64,000 nt of DNA, taken from assembly GCF_018130505.1 (NCBI RefSeq), contig NZ_JAFCKH010000003.1, positions 124,001 to 188,000 on the forward strand, given 5' to 3'. Shown here piece after piece: positions 19,509 to 28,741 of the stretch (position 1 is the first letter of the stretch; every line of letters starts with the position of its first letter). Source of the DNA: Bradyrhizobium tropiciagri. Lineage in GTDB: Bacteria > Pseudomonadota > Alphaproteobacteria > Rhizobiales > Xanthobacteraceae. The notes below the pieces were generated by a model. It was not told the DNA's origin. It saw only the letters and a program-made list of their open reading frames with translations, and did not search any database. Made by a program: the position numbers and the translations under genes.

Positions 19509-20462
19509 ATGGCTGCGCCCGACAACGAAAAGTCCCGTCTCGACGATGCGGCGCGCGCCGGCTGGCTCTATTTCATCGCCGGCCACACCCAGGACGAGAT
19601 CGCGAAGATGCTGCAGGTGTCGCGCGCCTCGGCGCAGCGCCTGGTGTCGCTGTGCCTCGCCGAGCGGCTGATCACATTTCGTCTCGAACACCCCATTGCG
19701 GCCTGCATGGAGCTGGCGGCGCGCCTGAAGGCGCGGTTCGAACTGGCGCATTGCGAGGTGGTCCCGACCGATCCCGCAGCGCCGCTGTCGACCGCAGGAA
19801 TTGCCGAGCGCTGCGCCAATTTGCTGGAGACGACGCTGCGCGCGGAGACGCCTGTGATCGTTGCGCTCGGCACCGGCCGCGCGGTGCGTGCCGCGGTCGA
19901 GCGCGTCTCGCCGATCGAGCGCCCCGATCACCAGATCGTCTCGCTGGTCGGCAACATCTCGGCCGACGGCTCGGCGAGTTTCTACGACACCGTGGGGCGG
20001 CTCGCCGACCGCACCGGCGCGCGGCATTACCCGATGCCGCTGCCGTTCCTGATGTCGAGCGAGGACGAGCGCAACCGCATGATTCGCATCGACCCGATCG
20101 CGCGGGTGCGGGCGGTCGCCGCCAAGGCCGACCTCAGGCTGATCGGCATCGGCCAGATGGACCAGAAGGCCCAGGTGCATGTCGACGGCTTCGTCACTCG
20201 CGAGGAATTGCTGGAGATGATGCGGCTTGGTGCGATCGGCGAGGTGACCGGCTGGGCCTATGACGCCAAGGGGCGCCTGATCAAGGGCGGCACCAACAAG
20301 CGCCTGACCAGCATCCCGCCGCAGATCCCCGCAGAGTCCACCACGATCGCCGCCGCCGTCGGCGCCGCAAAAGTGCCGGCGATCAAGGCCGCGCTGGCGG
20401 GGCGGGTGGTCAACGGGCTAATCACCGACGAGGCCACCGCGCGCGCAGTGCTGGAGCGGTAG
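19509..20462 (+). CDS. SorC/DeoR-like sugar-binding transcriptional regulator
   Basis: This 317-residue protein has an N-terminal helix-turn-helix (about 26-50, HTQDEIAKMLQVSRASAQRL) and a C-terminal sugar-phosphate-binding Rossmann-like domain with VALGTGRAV and IGIGQM motifs, the SorC family layout. Members sense phosphorylated sugars or polyols and control the adjacent transport operon. It lies directly upstream of the SmoEFGK-like operon. Related palindromes precede its own transcription unit and the transporter operon, consistent with autoregulation plus operon control. Confidence 0.9.
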   Translation: MAAPDNEKSRLDDAARAGWLYFIAGHTQDEIAKMLQVSRASAQRLVSLCLAERLITFRLEHPIAACMELAARLKARFELAHCEVVPTDPAAPLSTAGIAERCANLLETTLRAETPVIVALGTGRAVRAAVERVSPIERPDHQIVSLVGNISADGSASFYDTVGRLADRTGARHYPMPLPFLMSSEDERNRMIRIDPIARVRAVAAKADLRLIGIGQMDQKAQVHVDGFVTREELLEMMRLGAIGEVTGWAYDAKGRLIKGGTNKRLTSIPPQIPAESTTIAAAVGAAKVPAIKAALAGRVVNGLITDEATARAVLER

Positions 20463-20495
20463 CACTCGCCAGCTTCCTCGGATTGCGCTCTGCTT

Positions 20496-20648
20496 CACCT
20501 CTCCCCGCCCTTCTGCGGGGAGAGGTCGGATCGCATCGTCAGATGCGATCCGGGTGAGGGGCCAGGCACGCTGCTCATCACGTCAAAAGTGCTCGCCGGA
20601 TAGAAGCCCCTCACCCCAACCCTCTCCCCGCAAGAGCGGGGCGAGGGA
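20496..20648. repeat. Nested-palindrome CTCTCCCCGC repeat, copy 1
   Basis: This element holds several stems: CCTCTCCCCGC with GCGGGGAGAGG (20498-20525), GGATCGCATC with GATGCGATCC (20528-20551), and an outer GGGTGAGGGG paired with CCCCTCACCC (20552-20616). The same architecture recurs at 43403-43573 with a different inner stem. It fills most of the 373 bp gap between regulator and transporter operon and could terminate the regulator transcript. Confidence 0.7.
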
Positions 20649-20758
20649 GCGCAGTGCCGTCGCGGATCGACTTTCTTTCGAGGCGAGGTCCGTTCTACCT
20701 CCTCCTCCCAGCGTCCGCTGGAACCCACCATCGCGCCCGCCGCCGCCCTCACGCCCGC

Positions 20759-20788
20759 TTGACAAAATTTGACGACAGGATGAACATA
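20759..20788 (+). promoter_or_regulatory. Candidate sigma-70-like promoter of the polyol transporter operon
   Basis: TTGACA at 20759-20764 and AACATA at 20783-20788 are spaced by 18 bp. The -10 element lies inside the left arm of the palindrome at 20781-20813, so regulator binding there would directly affect polymerase. Confidence 0.5.
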
Positions 20789-20813
20789 CGCCCAACACGT
20801 GGGCATATGCTCA
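20781..20813. promoter_or_regulatory. 33 bp palindromic operator candidate for the SorC regulator
   Basis: The left arm TGAACATACGCCCA and right arm TGGGCATATGCTCA match as inverted repeats at 12 of 14 positions around the spacer ACACG. It overlaps the candidate -10 element and ends 22 bp before the TTG start of the binding-protein gene. A third half-like sequence, TGGCATATG, follows at 20817-20825. Confidence 0.6.
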
Positions 20814-20835
20814 ACGTGGCATATGGGAGGTCACC

Positions 20836-22149
20836 TTGAAAAACGTCCTTTGCGCCGTTGCGGGCGCGGCTGCGCTTTTGATCTCTGCCCCCTCGCTCGC
20901 CCAGACCACGCTGACGGTGGCGACCGTCAACAATGGCGACATGATCCGCATGCAGGGGCTCACCAGCGAATTCACTGCCAAGAACCCCGACATCACCGTG
21001 AAATGGGTGACGCTCGAGGAGAACGTGCTGCGCCAGCGCGTCACCACCGACATCGCCACCAAGGGCGGTCAGTTCGACGTGCTGACCATCGGCACCTACG
21101 AGGTGCCGATCTGGGCCAAGAAGAACTGGCTGGTGCCGCTCGACAAGCTCGGCGCCGATTATGACGTCGGCGACCTGCTGCCGAAGATCAAGGACGCCGT
21201 CTCGGTCGACGGCAAGCTCTACGCCGCGCCGTTCTACGGCGAGAGCTCGATGGTGATGTACCGCACCGACCTGTTCGACAAGGCCGGCCTGAAGATGCCG
21301 GACAGCCCGACCTGGGATTTCGTGATCGACGCCGCCAAGAAGCTGACCGACAAGTCGGGCGGCGTCTATGGCATCTGCCTGCGCGGCAAGGCCGGCTGGG
21401 GCGAGAACATGGCGTTCCTCACCGCGATGGCCAATTCGTTCGGCGCCCGCTGGTTCGACGAGAAGTGGGAGCCGCAGTTCAACTCGCCGGAATGGAAGAA
21501 GACGCTGTCGACCTATGTCGATCTGATGAAGCAGGCCGGACCTCCCGGCGCCTCTTCCAACGGCTTCAACGAGAACCTTGCGCTGTTCAACGCCGGCAAA
21601 TGCGCGATGTGGATCGACGCCACCGTGGCGGCGTCGTTCGTGACCAATCCGAAGGACTCCAAGGTCGCCGACAAGGTCGGGTTCGCGCTGGCGCCGAACA
21701 CCGGGCTCGGCAAGAACGCCAACTGGCTGTGGGCGTGGAACCTGGCGATCCCTGCCGGCTCGAAGAAGGTCGAGGCGGCCGAGAAGTTCATCGCCTGGGC
21801 CACCAGCAAGGATTACAGCAAGCTCGTCGCCGCAAAGGAAGGCTGGGCCAACGTCCCGCCGGGCACCCGCACCTCGCTGTACCAGAACCCCGAATATCAG
21901 AAAGCCGCGCCGTTCGCGAAGATGACGCTGGCCTCGATCGATGCTGCCGATCCGAACAAGCCGACGGTGAAGCCGGTGCCTTATGTCGGCGTGCAATATG
22001 CGGCGATCCCTGAATTCCAGGGCATCGGCACCTCGGTCGGCCAGCAATTCTCGGCGGCGCTCGCCGGCTCCTCCACCGTCGACGCCGCGCTCTCGGCCGC
22101 GCAGTCCTCGACAGAGCGCGAGATGAAGCGCGCGGGCTACATCAAGTAG
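20836..22149 (+). CDS. Polyol ABC transporter, periplasmic binding protein (SmoE-like)
   Basis: The 437-residue protein begins with a Sec signal peptide (MKNVLCAVAGAAALLISAPSLA, cleaved near AQ). The mature part is a family 1 extracellular solute-binding protein close to sorbitol/mannitol-binding SmoE/MtlE, for example YGESSMVMYRTDLF and GICLRGKAGWGENMAF. It captures polyols in the periplasm for the two permeases and ATPase downstream. The start is TTG with GGGAGG 5 bp upstream. It is the first gene of the operon behind the palindromic operator. Confidence 0.9.
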   Translation: MKNVLCAVAGAAALLISAPSLAQTTLTVATVNNGDMIRMQGLTSEFTAKNPDITVKWVTLEENVLRQRVTTDIATKGGQFDVLTIGTYEVPIWAKKNWLVPLDKLGADYDVGDLLPKIKDAVSVDGKLYAAPFYGESSMVMYRTDLFDKAGLKMPDSPTWDFVIDAAKKLTDKSGGVYGICLRGKAGWGENMAFLTAMANSFGARWFDEKWEPQFNSPEWKKTLSTYVDLMKQAGPPGASSNGFNENLALFNAGKCAMWIDATVAASFVTNPKDSKVADKVGFALAPNTGLGKNANWLWAWNLAIPAGSKKVEAAEKFIAWATSKDYSKLVAAKEGWANVPPGTRTSLYQNPEYQKAAPFAKMTLASIDAADPNKPTVKPVPYVGVQYAAIPEFQGIGTSVGQQFSAALAGSSTVDAALSAAQSSTEREMKRAGYIK

Positions 22150-22387
22150 CGCATAAGCGGAAAGCCGCGCGGCGGCCTTCCGGGTCATCCTCAAACAAGA
22201 AAGCCTGGGCGCCATCGATCAGCGCCCCGGCCTCAACCGGCCAGCTCATTCCTCCCGAGCCCGGCCACTTGCGGCCATCCTGTCCCGCAGCGGGGTGGCC
22301 GCCCCTTTCGGTTGGTTTGATTGACGCGTTTTCTTCACGCGAACCGGCGTCCGCATCGCTGGAAAGCGCACTGGAAAGGAGGCGGGG

Positions 22388-23260
22388 ATGGCGACCCAGC
22401 AGACCCAACTGCTCGCACGCACGCTGCTCACGCCCGCGGTGGCGCTGCTGTTCATCTGGATGATCGTGCCGCTGGCGCTGACGATCTACTTTGCGACGCT
22501 GCACTACAATCTGCTCGATCCCGGCTCCGAATCCTTCGTGGGCCTGGAGAATTTCCGCTACTTCCTGACTGATCCGGCCTTCCTCGCCTCGCTGCAGAAT
22601 ACCCTTGTGCTGGTCGGCTCGGTGCTCGCGATCACCATCCTGCTCGGCGTGCCGCTGGCGCTGCTGCTCGACCAGCAGGTGGTCGGGCTCTCGATCGTCC
22701 GCCTGATGGTGATCGCGCCGTTCTTCGTGATGCCCACCGTCAGCGCGCTGGTCTGGAAGAACCTCCTGATGCATCCGGTGTCGGGCCTGTTCGCCTGGAT
22801 CGCGCATCTGTTCGGACTGCCCGCGATCGACTGGTTCAACGATGCGCCGCTGTTCTCGGTGATCCTGATCATCTCCTGGCAGTGGCTGCCGTTCGCGACG
22901 CTCATCCTCTTGACCGCGCTGCAATCGCTCGACGAGGAGCAGAAGGAGGCCGCCGAGATGGACGGCGCCAGCGCGCTCTCGGCCTTCATCTACATCACGC
23001 TGCCGCACCTGGCGCGGCCGATCACGGTGGTGATCCTGATCGAGACCATCTTCCTGCTGACGGTGTTCGCCGAGATCTTCGTCACCACCGGCGGCGGTCC
23101 GGGCCTGCAGACCACCAACATCGCGTTCCTGATCTATTCGCAGGCACTGATTCAGTACGACGTCGGCAGCGCCTCGGCGGGCGGCCTGGTCGCGGTGGTG
23201 CTGGCCAACATCGTCGCGTTCTTCCTCGTTCGCATCGTCGGCCGGAATCTGGAGGCGTAA
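22388..23260 (+). CDS. Polyol ABC transporter permease (SmoF-like)
   Basis: This 290-residue membrane protein with about six helices carries the ABC permease EAA loop (EAAEMDGASALSAFIYITLP) near residue 190, where the ATPase docks. It is the first of two permeases. A GGAAAGGAGG ribosome site precedes the ATG. The 238 bp gap after the binding-protein gene may contain a hairpin that lowers downstream expression, as often seen in such operons, but I could not define it. Confidence 0.9.
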   Translation: MATQQTQLLARTLLTPAVALLFIWMIVPLALTIYFATLHYNLLDPGSESFVGLENFRYFLTDPAFLASLQNTLVLVGSVLAITILLGVPLALLLDQQVVGLSIVRLMVIAPFFVMPTVSALVWKNLLMHPVSGLFAWIAHLFGLPAIDWFNDAPLFSVILIISWQWLPFATLILLTALQSLDEEQKEAAEMDGASALSAFIYITLPHLARPITVVILIETIFLLTVFAEIFVTTGGGPGLQTTNIAFLIYSQALIQYDVGSASAGGLVAVVLANIVAFFLVRIVGRNLEA

Positions 23261-23264
23261 CGTC

Positions 23265-24095
23265 ATGGCGCGGATGGTCACGACACGGCACAAGGTGATC
23301 TCGACGGTGGCGGCCTGGCTGGTCGGCTTCCTGATCTTCTTCCCGATCCTCTGGATGGTGCTGGCAAGCTTCAAGACCGAGCTGGAGGCGTTCGCGATCC
23401 CGCCGTCGTTCCTGTTCTTCCACTGGACCACCGAGAACTACGTCACGGTGCAGGAGCGCAGCGACTACCTGCATCACGCGCTCAACTCGATCATCATCGC
23501 CGGCGGATCGACCTTGATCGCGATGCTGATCGCGATCCCGGCGGCGTGGTCGATGGCGTTCTCGCCGACCAAGCGGACCAAGGACGTCCTGCTCTGGATG
23601 CTCTCGACCAAGATGATGCCGCCGGTCGGCGTGCTGGTGCCGATCTATCTAATCTATCGCAATCTCGGCCTGCTCGACACCCGCACCGGGCTGGTCTTCA
23701 TCCTCTGTCTCGGCAATCTGCCGATCGTGATCTGGATGCTGTTCACCTATTTCAAGGAGATCCCGAAGGACATCCTCGAAGCGGCGCGGATGGACGGTGC
23801 CACGATCGGCCGCGAGCTCATCTATGTGCTGACGCCGATGGCGGTGCCGGGGCTGGCCTCGACCTTGCTGCTCAATTTGATCCTGGCGTGGAACGAGGCG
23901 TTCTGGACGCTCAATTTGTCGACGCTCGAGGCCGCGCCGCTCACCGTGTTCATCGCATCCTATTCCAGCCCGGAAGGTCTGTTCTGGGCAAAATTGTCGG
24001 CGGCGTCGACGCTCGCGATCGCGCCCATTCTCGTGCTCGGCTGGTTCAGTCAGCGGCAGCTCGTCCGTGGCCTGACCTTCGGCGCGGTCAAGTAG
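23265..24095 (+). CDS. Polyol ABC transporter permease (SmoG-like)
   Basis: The 276-residue protein has about six membrane helices and the EAA motif [20 protein letters not shown] near residue 175. It is the second permease of the carbohydrate uptake (CUT1) transporter. It begins four bases after the first permease stops, so the two are translationally coupled and should form the transmembrane heterodimer. Confidence 0.9.
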   Translation: MARMVTTRHKVISTVAAWLVGFLIFFPILWMVLASFKTELEAFAIPPSFLFFHWTTENYVTVQERSDYLHHALNSIIIAGGSTLIAMLIAIPAAWSMAFSPTKRTKDVLLWMLSTKMMPPVGVLVPIYLIYRNLGLLDTRTGLVFILCLGNLPIVIWMLFTYFKEIPKDILEAARMDGATIGRELIYVLTPMAVPGLASTLLLNLILAWNEAFWTLNLSTLEAAPLTVFIASYSSPEGLFWAKLSAASTLAIAPILVLGWFSQRQLVRGLTFGAVK

Positions 24096-24111
24096 CAGAA
24101 AGGCTTTTGCA

Positions 24112-25119
24112 ATGGGTCAGATTACGCTGCAGGGTGTGCAGAAATCGTTCGGGCCGGTCCACATCATCAAGGGCGCCGACCTCGACATCGCTGACGGCTC
24201 GTTCGTCGTCTTCGTCGGCCCGTCCGGTTGCGGCAAGACCACGCTGCTGCGGCTGATCGCGGGGCTCGAGGACGTCACGGGAGGGGCCATCCTGATCGAC
24301 GGCCGCAACGTGGTCGACGTGCCGCCGGCCAAGCGCGGCCTTTCGATGGTGTTCCAGTCCTATGCGCTGTATCCGCATATGAGCGTGCGCGGCAACATCG
24401 CGTTCGGCCTGAAGATGGCCGGCGTCGCCAGGGACGAGATCAGCCGCAAGGTCGAGGCGGCAGCTGCAACGCTCAACCTCACGCCCTATCTCGACCGCAA
24501 GCCGCGCGAGCTCTCCGGCGGCCAGCGCCAGCGCGTCGCGATCGGCCGGGCCATCGTGCGGGAGCCGAAGGCATTCTTGTTCGACGAGCCGCTGTCGAAC
24601 CTCGACGCCGCGCTGCGGGTGCAGATGCGGCTCGAGGTGACGCGGCTGCAGAAGCAGCTCGGCACCACCGCGATCTACGTCACCCACGACCAGGTCGAGG
24701 CTATGACCATGGCCGACAAGATCGTCGTGCTCAACGCCGGCAAGATCGAGCAGTACGGCTCGCCGCTGGAGCTCTACGAGAAGCCCAACAATCTGTTCGT
24801 CGCCGGCTTCATCGGCTCGCCGAAGATGAATTTCATCACCGGCGAGCCGGCGCACCAGCACGGCGCCATGACCATCGGCGTGCGGCCCGAGCATCTCAAG
24901 GTCGAGCGCGACGGGCAGGGCGGCTGGCATGGGACGGTCTCCGTCGCCGAGCATCTCGGCAGCGACACCTTCCTCTATGTCGACGCCGGGCCGCAGGGAA
25001 TGCTGACCGCGCGCTATGTCGGCGAACTGGGCCTCAGTCCGGGCGACAAGGTGTCGCTGATCCCCGAGTCGGCGCGCATCCATCGTTTCGACGACGGCGG
25101 AAAGGCGATCCGCGCGTAG
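24112..25119 (+). CDS. Polyol ABC transporter ATPase (SmoK/UgpC/MalK-like)
   Basis: This 335-residue ATPase has Walker [10 protein letters not shown] near residue 37, the ABC signature LSGGQRQR near 134, Walker [13 protein letters not shown] near 155 and the His switch THDQ. A C-terminal MalK-type regulatory OB domain (about 240-335) contains GVRPEHLKV. It powers the CUT1 importer formed with the two permeases. It lies 16 bp after the second permease gene. Confidence 0.93.
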   Translation: MGQITLQGVQKSFGPVHIIKGADLDIADGSFVVFVGPSGCGKTTLLRLIAGLEDVTGGAILIDGRNVVDVPPAKRGLSMVFQSYALYPHMSVRGNIAFGLKMAGVARDEISRKVEAAAATLNLTPYLDRKPRELSGGQRQRVAIGRAIVREPKAFLFDEPLSNLDAALRVQMRLEVTRLQKQLGTTAIYVTHDQVEAMTMADKIVVLNAGKIEQYGSPLELYEKPNNLFVAGFIGSPKMNFITGEPAHQHGAMTIGVRPEHLKVERDGQGGWHGTVSVAEHLGSDTFLYVDAGPQGMLTARYVGELGLSPGDKVSLIPESARIHRFDDGGKAIRA

Positions 25120-25194
25120 GCGCTTCGCGGTCGATCCCGCTCCCGGGCGGGTGACGCGCCCGCTCACCGGGACACAGGCAAAAGGAAGAAGAAA

Positions 25195-25968
25195 ATGTAT
25201 CTCGAGAAATTCAGGCTCGGCGGCAAGACCGCCCTCATCACCGGCGGCGGACAGGGCATCGGGCTCGCCTGCGCCGAAGCGCTGGCAGAGGCTGGTGCAA
25301 AGGTGATCATCGGCGACCGCGACGCCAAGGTCGCCGGCGACGCCACGGCCGCGCTCAAGGCCAAGGGGTTTGATGCCGAGATCGCGCTGATGGACGTCAC
25401 GGATTCGAAGCGCGTCTCCGAAGTCGCCGACGAGCTGGTCGGCAAATTCGGCAAGGTCGACATCCTCGTCAACAATGCCGGCATCGCGCGCAGCGAGACG
25501 CCGGCCGAGACCGTGACCGACGAGCACTGGCTCAACGTCATCGACGTCAACCTGAACGGCACCTTCTGGTGCTGCCGCGCCTTCGGCAACCACATGCTGA
25601 AGGCGAAGTCGGGAACCATCGTCAATGTGGGCTCGATGTCCGGCTTCATCGTCAACAAGCCGCAGGAACAGTGCTTCTACAACGCGTCCAAAGCCGCGGT
25701 GCACCATCTGACCAAATCACTCGCCGCCGAATGGGCCACGCGCGGTGTGCGCGTCAACGCGGTGGCGCCGACCTATATCGAGACGCCGCTGAATGCTTTC
25801 GTGAAGAACAGCCCGCGGATGTACGACGCCTGGATCGGCGGAACCCCGATGGCGCGGATGGGGCAGGTCGATGAGATCGCCTCCGTCGTGCTGTTCCTGG
25901 CTTCGGAAGCGGCAAGCCTGATGACCGGCAGCATCGTTTTGGTCGATGGCGGCTACACTTGCTGGTAG
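25195..25968 (+). CDS. SDR-family polyol dehydrogenase
   Basis: The 257-residue classical short-chain dehydrogenase has the cofactor motif TGGGQGIG (16-23), Asp41-Arg suggesting NAD+ preference, NNAG (93-96), and the catalytic Ser region (147-149) with Tyr162-x3-Lys166. In this operon it most likely oxidises the imported polyol (an arabitol, ribitol, sorbitol or similar alcohol) to the ketose. The specific substrate cannot be told from sequence. An AGGAAGAAG ribosome site precedes the ATG. Confidence 0.88.
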   Translation: MYLEKFRLGGKTALITGGGQGIGLACAEALAEAGAKVIIGDRDAKVAGDATAALKAKGFDAEIALMDVTDSKRVSEVADELVGKFGKVDILVNNAGIARSETPAETVTDEHWLNVIDVNLNGTFWCCRAFGNHMLKAKSGTIVNVGSMSGFIVNKPQEQCFYNASKAAVHHLTKSLAAEWATRGVRVNAVAPTYIETPLNAFVKNSPRMYDAWIGGTPMARMGQVDEIASVVLFLASEAASLMTGSIVLVDGGYTCW

Positions 25969-25982
25969 GCTTGGCGCCGTAA

Positions 25983-26029
25983 AGCATGATCCGGAAAAGT
26001 GGGGACCGGTTTTCCGAAGAGATCATGCT
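25983..26029. repeat. Palindromic GATCATGCT repeat, copy 2
   Basis: Perfect 9 bp arms AGCATGATC and GATCATGCT enclose GGAAAA and TTTTCC inner arms. It belongs to the same family as 16952-16997. It lies between the dehydrogenase stop and the FGGY kinase start and creates spurious in-frame start codons for the kinase at 25986 and 26025. Confidence 0.7.
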
Positions 26030-26048
26030 CAAACAAGACAGAGCGGCC

Positions 26049-27704
26049 ATGCGGCAAGCGTTCATCGGGGTGGATGTCGGGAGCACCAGCGCGCGGGCGG
26101 GCGTGTTCGACGAAACTGGAAAGCTGCTGGGTTCGGCGAAGCACCCGATCCGCGTCTGGCACGAGCCCGGCGATATCGTCGAGCAGTCGTCCGATGACAT
26201 CTGGGCGGCCTGCGTCGCCTCGGTCCGCAACGCAATGCGCGAGGCGGCGGTCGCGGCCGAGCACGTCAAGGGCATCGGCTTCGACGCGACCTGCTCGCTG
26301 GTCGTGCTCGACGCGGCCGGGCGGCCGCTCACCGTCAGTCCGTCCGGTGATCCCGCGCGCAATGTCGTGGTCTGGATGGATCACCGCGCGATGGACGAAG
26401 CCGGTTTCGTCAACGCGACCGGCGACCGCGTGCTGCGCTATGTCGGCGGCGCCATCTCACCGGAGATGGAGATCCCGAAGATCCTATGGCTGAAGCGGCA
26501 TCTGCCGGCAACCTTCGCTGCCGCCGGGCACTTCTTCGATCTCGCCGACTACCTCTCGTTCCGCGCCACCGGCTCGCCGGCCCGCTCGACCTGCACGGTC
26601 ACCTGCAAATGGACCTATGTCGCCGGTGAAGGCGGATGGAGCGAATCTTTCCTCGGCCGGGTTGGGCTGGAGGCGCTCGTCGCCGATCGCTTCGCCCGCA
26701 TCGGCAGCGAGATCGTCCCACCCGGCTCGCCGCTCGGCCGCGGGCTGTCTGAAAACGCTGCGCGCGATCTCGGCCTGTTGCCGGGGACCGCGGTCGGCGC
26801 CTCGCTGATCGATGCGCATGCCGGCGGCGTCGGCGCGATCGGCGGCCGCGACGGCTCCGGCGCCGAGGTCGATGTTTGCCAGCGGCTCGCCTACATCATG
26901 GGAACCTCGGCCTGCATCATGGCAACCACCATCGAGCCTTGTTTCGTGCCGGGCGTCTGGGGGCCGTATTTCGAAGGCATGGTGCCGGGCTTCTGGCTGA
27001 ACGAGGGCGGCCAGTCGGCGGCCGGCGCCGCAATCGATCACCTGCTGCGCTCGCATCCGGCGCATGCCGAAGTGCAGGTTGCGGCGAAGGCCGACGGCGT
27101 CGATGTCATCGAATATCTCGAGAAGCGCATCCTGGCGCGGGCGGGCAACGCCGGTGCTGCGGCACTGCTCGCGCGCAATGTGCACGTGCTGCCGGAATTT
27201 CTCGGCAACCGCTCGCCCTATGCCGACCCGGGCTCGCGCGCGGTGATCGCCGGGCTCGATCTCGACACCGACGCCTCGGCCATGGAGCGGCTGTTCGTCG
27301 CCGGCCTGTGCGGGCTCGCCTATGGCCTCGCCGACGTCATCGACGCGCTGCAGGCCCATGGCGCCAGTGGCAAGACCATCGTGATCGGCGGCGGCGCCAG
27401 CCGCAGCCCGCTGGTGCGCCAGATTATGGCCGACACGACAGGCTATACGGTGGCGCTGCCACAGACCCAGGAGCCGGTGCTGCTCGGCGCCGCGATGCTC
27501 GGCGCGGTCGCCAGCGGCGCGCACAATTCGATCAACGCGGCGATGGCCGGCATGTCCGCGCTCGGTCGGCTGAGCGAGCCGACCAGACCCGAGCTCGCCG
27601 AATTCCATCGCAGGAAACGCGGCGTGCACAGGATGCTGCGCGATCTCGACCGCGGTGCGCGCGAGGCCATGAAGCAGGCGGGCGGCGAGGCCCTATCGGC
27701 TTGA
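26049..27704 (+). CDS. FGGY-family pentulose kinase (D-ribulokinase-like)
   Basis: The 551-residue kinase begins with the FGGY phosphate-1 motif DVGSTSAR (9-16). It has the WMDHRA active-site segment near 105, TCKWTY, SLIDAHAGGVGA near 255, a WLNEGGQSAAGAAIDHL region and the adenosine motif VIGGGASRSPLVRQIMAD. These resemble the 5-carbon FGGY group (D-ribulokinase/FGGY-domain proteins), which phosphorylate a ketopentose to its 5-phosphate. The ATG at 26049 is preferred because the upstream in-frame starts lie in a palindromic repeat. It logically follows the dehydrogenase. Confidence 0.85.
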   Translation: MRQAFIGVDVGSTSARAGVFDETGKLLGSAKHPIRVWHEPGDIVEQSSDDIWAACVASVRNAMREAAVAAEHVKGIGFDATCSLVVLDAAGRPLTVSPSGDPARNVVVWMDHRAMDEAGFVNATGDRVLRYVGGAISPEMEIPKILWLKRHLPATFAAAGHFFDLADYLSFRATGSPARSTCTVTCKWTYVAGEGGWSESFLGRVGLEALVADRFARIGSEIVPPGSPLGRGLSENAARDLGLLPGTAVGASLIDAHAGGVGAIGGRDGSGAEVDVCQRLAYIMGTSACIMATTIEPCFVPGVWGPYFEGMVPGFWLNEGGQSAAGAAIDHLLRSHPAHAEVQVAAKADGVDVIEYLEKRILARAGNAGAAALLARNVHVLPEFLGNRSPYADPGSRAVIAGLDLDTDASAMERLFVAGLCGLAYGLADVIDALQAHGASGKTIVIGGGASRSPLVRQIMADTTGYTVALPQTQEPVLLGAAMLGAVASGAHNSINAAMAGMSALGRLSEPTRPELAEFHRRKRGVHRMLRDLDRGAREAMKQAGGEALSA

Positions 27705-27717
27705 GGTGTTTGCAACC

Positions 27718-28656
27718 ATGCTGCTGAGCTGCGGAGATGCGCTGATCGATTTCCTGCCGTCGCGGACGGCCGACGGCCGCGAGGCGCTGACGCCCGTGGT
27801 TGGCGGCTCCTGCCTCAACATCGCGGTCGGGATGGCGCGGCTCGATGTGCCCACCGGCTTCGTCGGCGGCATCTCGACCGATACGTTCGGCAAGATGATC
27901 GCCGATCATGCCGCTGCCTCGGCCGTCGATCTCAGCCGCGCGACGCGCAGCGATAATCAGGCGACGCTGGCCTTCGCCCGCGTCACCGGCACCGAGACCC
28001 AATACGCCTTCTATGACGCCGACACCGCATCGCGGACCTGGACCTATCGGCGCGATGAAGTTGCGCTGGAGGGTGTCGCATGCATCCACACCGGCTCGAC
28101 CACGCTGGTCCACGACAAGGGCGCGGCCGAGACGCTGGCCCTGATCGAGGACGCAAGGCCGCGCGCGACGATCTCGCTCGATCCGAACTGCCGGCCGAAC
28201 CTGGTCAAGGACAAGGACGCGTACCGTGCGCGCATGCTGGCGTTCTGCGGCAAGGCCGACATCGTGAAAATGTCCGACGTCGACTTCGCCTATCTGTTCG
28301 GCGATGAGCCGTACGCGGCAAGGGCGGAGGCGCTGCTGTCGAGCGGCGCATCGCTCGTCGTGATCACGCGCGGCAATAACGGCGCCTGTGGCTGGCATCG
28401 CCAGGCCGGGTCGATCGAGGTCGCGGCTCCCGTGGTGCAGGTGGTCGACACGATCGGCGCCGGCGACAGTTTTCAGGCGGCGCTGCTCGCGGCACTGCAT
28501 CGGCTGGACCGGATCGCGCGGCCGCGGCTGCGCGACATCGCAGCGGCCGAGCTCACGCGGGCGCTGACCTTTGCCTGCCGATGCGCCGCCATCACCTGCA
28601 CCCGCGCAGGCGCCGATTCGCCGCGCAGCCGCGAGCTGCCCGCGGGTACGTGGTAG
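27718..28656 (+). CDS. PfkB-family carbohydrate kinase (fructokinase-like)
   Basis: The 312-residue ribokinase-fold kinase has an N-terminal GGSCLNIAVGMARL segment that binds sugar and, near residue 250, the signature DTIGAGDSFQAA with the catalytic Asp. It is similar to fructokinases that phosphorylate ketohexoses. GAGG lies 11 bp before the ATG at 27718, at the end of the FGGY kinase gene. With the FGGY kinase it gives the operon two kinases, one for ketopentoses and one for ketohexoses (inference). Confidence 0.85.
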   Translation: MLLSCGDALIDFLPSRTADGREALTPVVGGSCLNIAVGMARLDVPTGFVGGISTDTFGKMIADHAAASAVDLSRATRSDNQATLAFARVTGTETQYAFYDADTASRTWTYRRDEVALEGVACIHTGSTTLVHDKGAAETLALIEDARPRATISLDPNCRPNLVKDKDAYRARMLAFCGKADIVKMSDVDFAYLFGDEPYAARAEALLSSGASLVVITRGNNGACGWHRQAGSIEVAAPVVQVVDTIGAGDSFQAALLAALHRLDRIARPRLRDIAAAELTRALTFACRCAAITCTRAGADSPRSRELPAGTW

Positions 28657-28741
28657 GCCATGCGCCGGAGGTGATGGACTTGGTCCGTGACGCGCGGCAC
28701 CATGCCGCCATCGATCACGTCAGATGCGAGCGCCGGCCAGA

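Noticed and set aside
16998-20180. A 1060-codon open frame on the minus strand
   Set aside because: Only the part from the ATG at 18719 has antiporter sequence. The upstream half is antisense to the HAD and SorC genes and has shadow-like composition.
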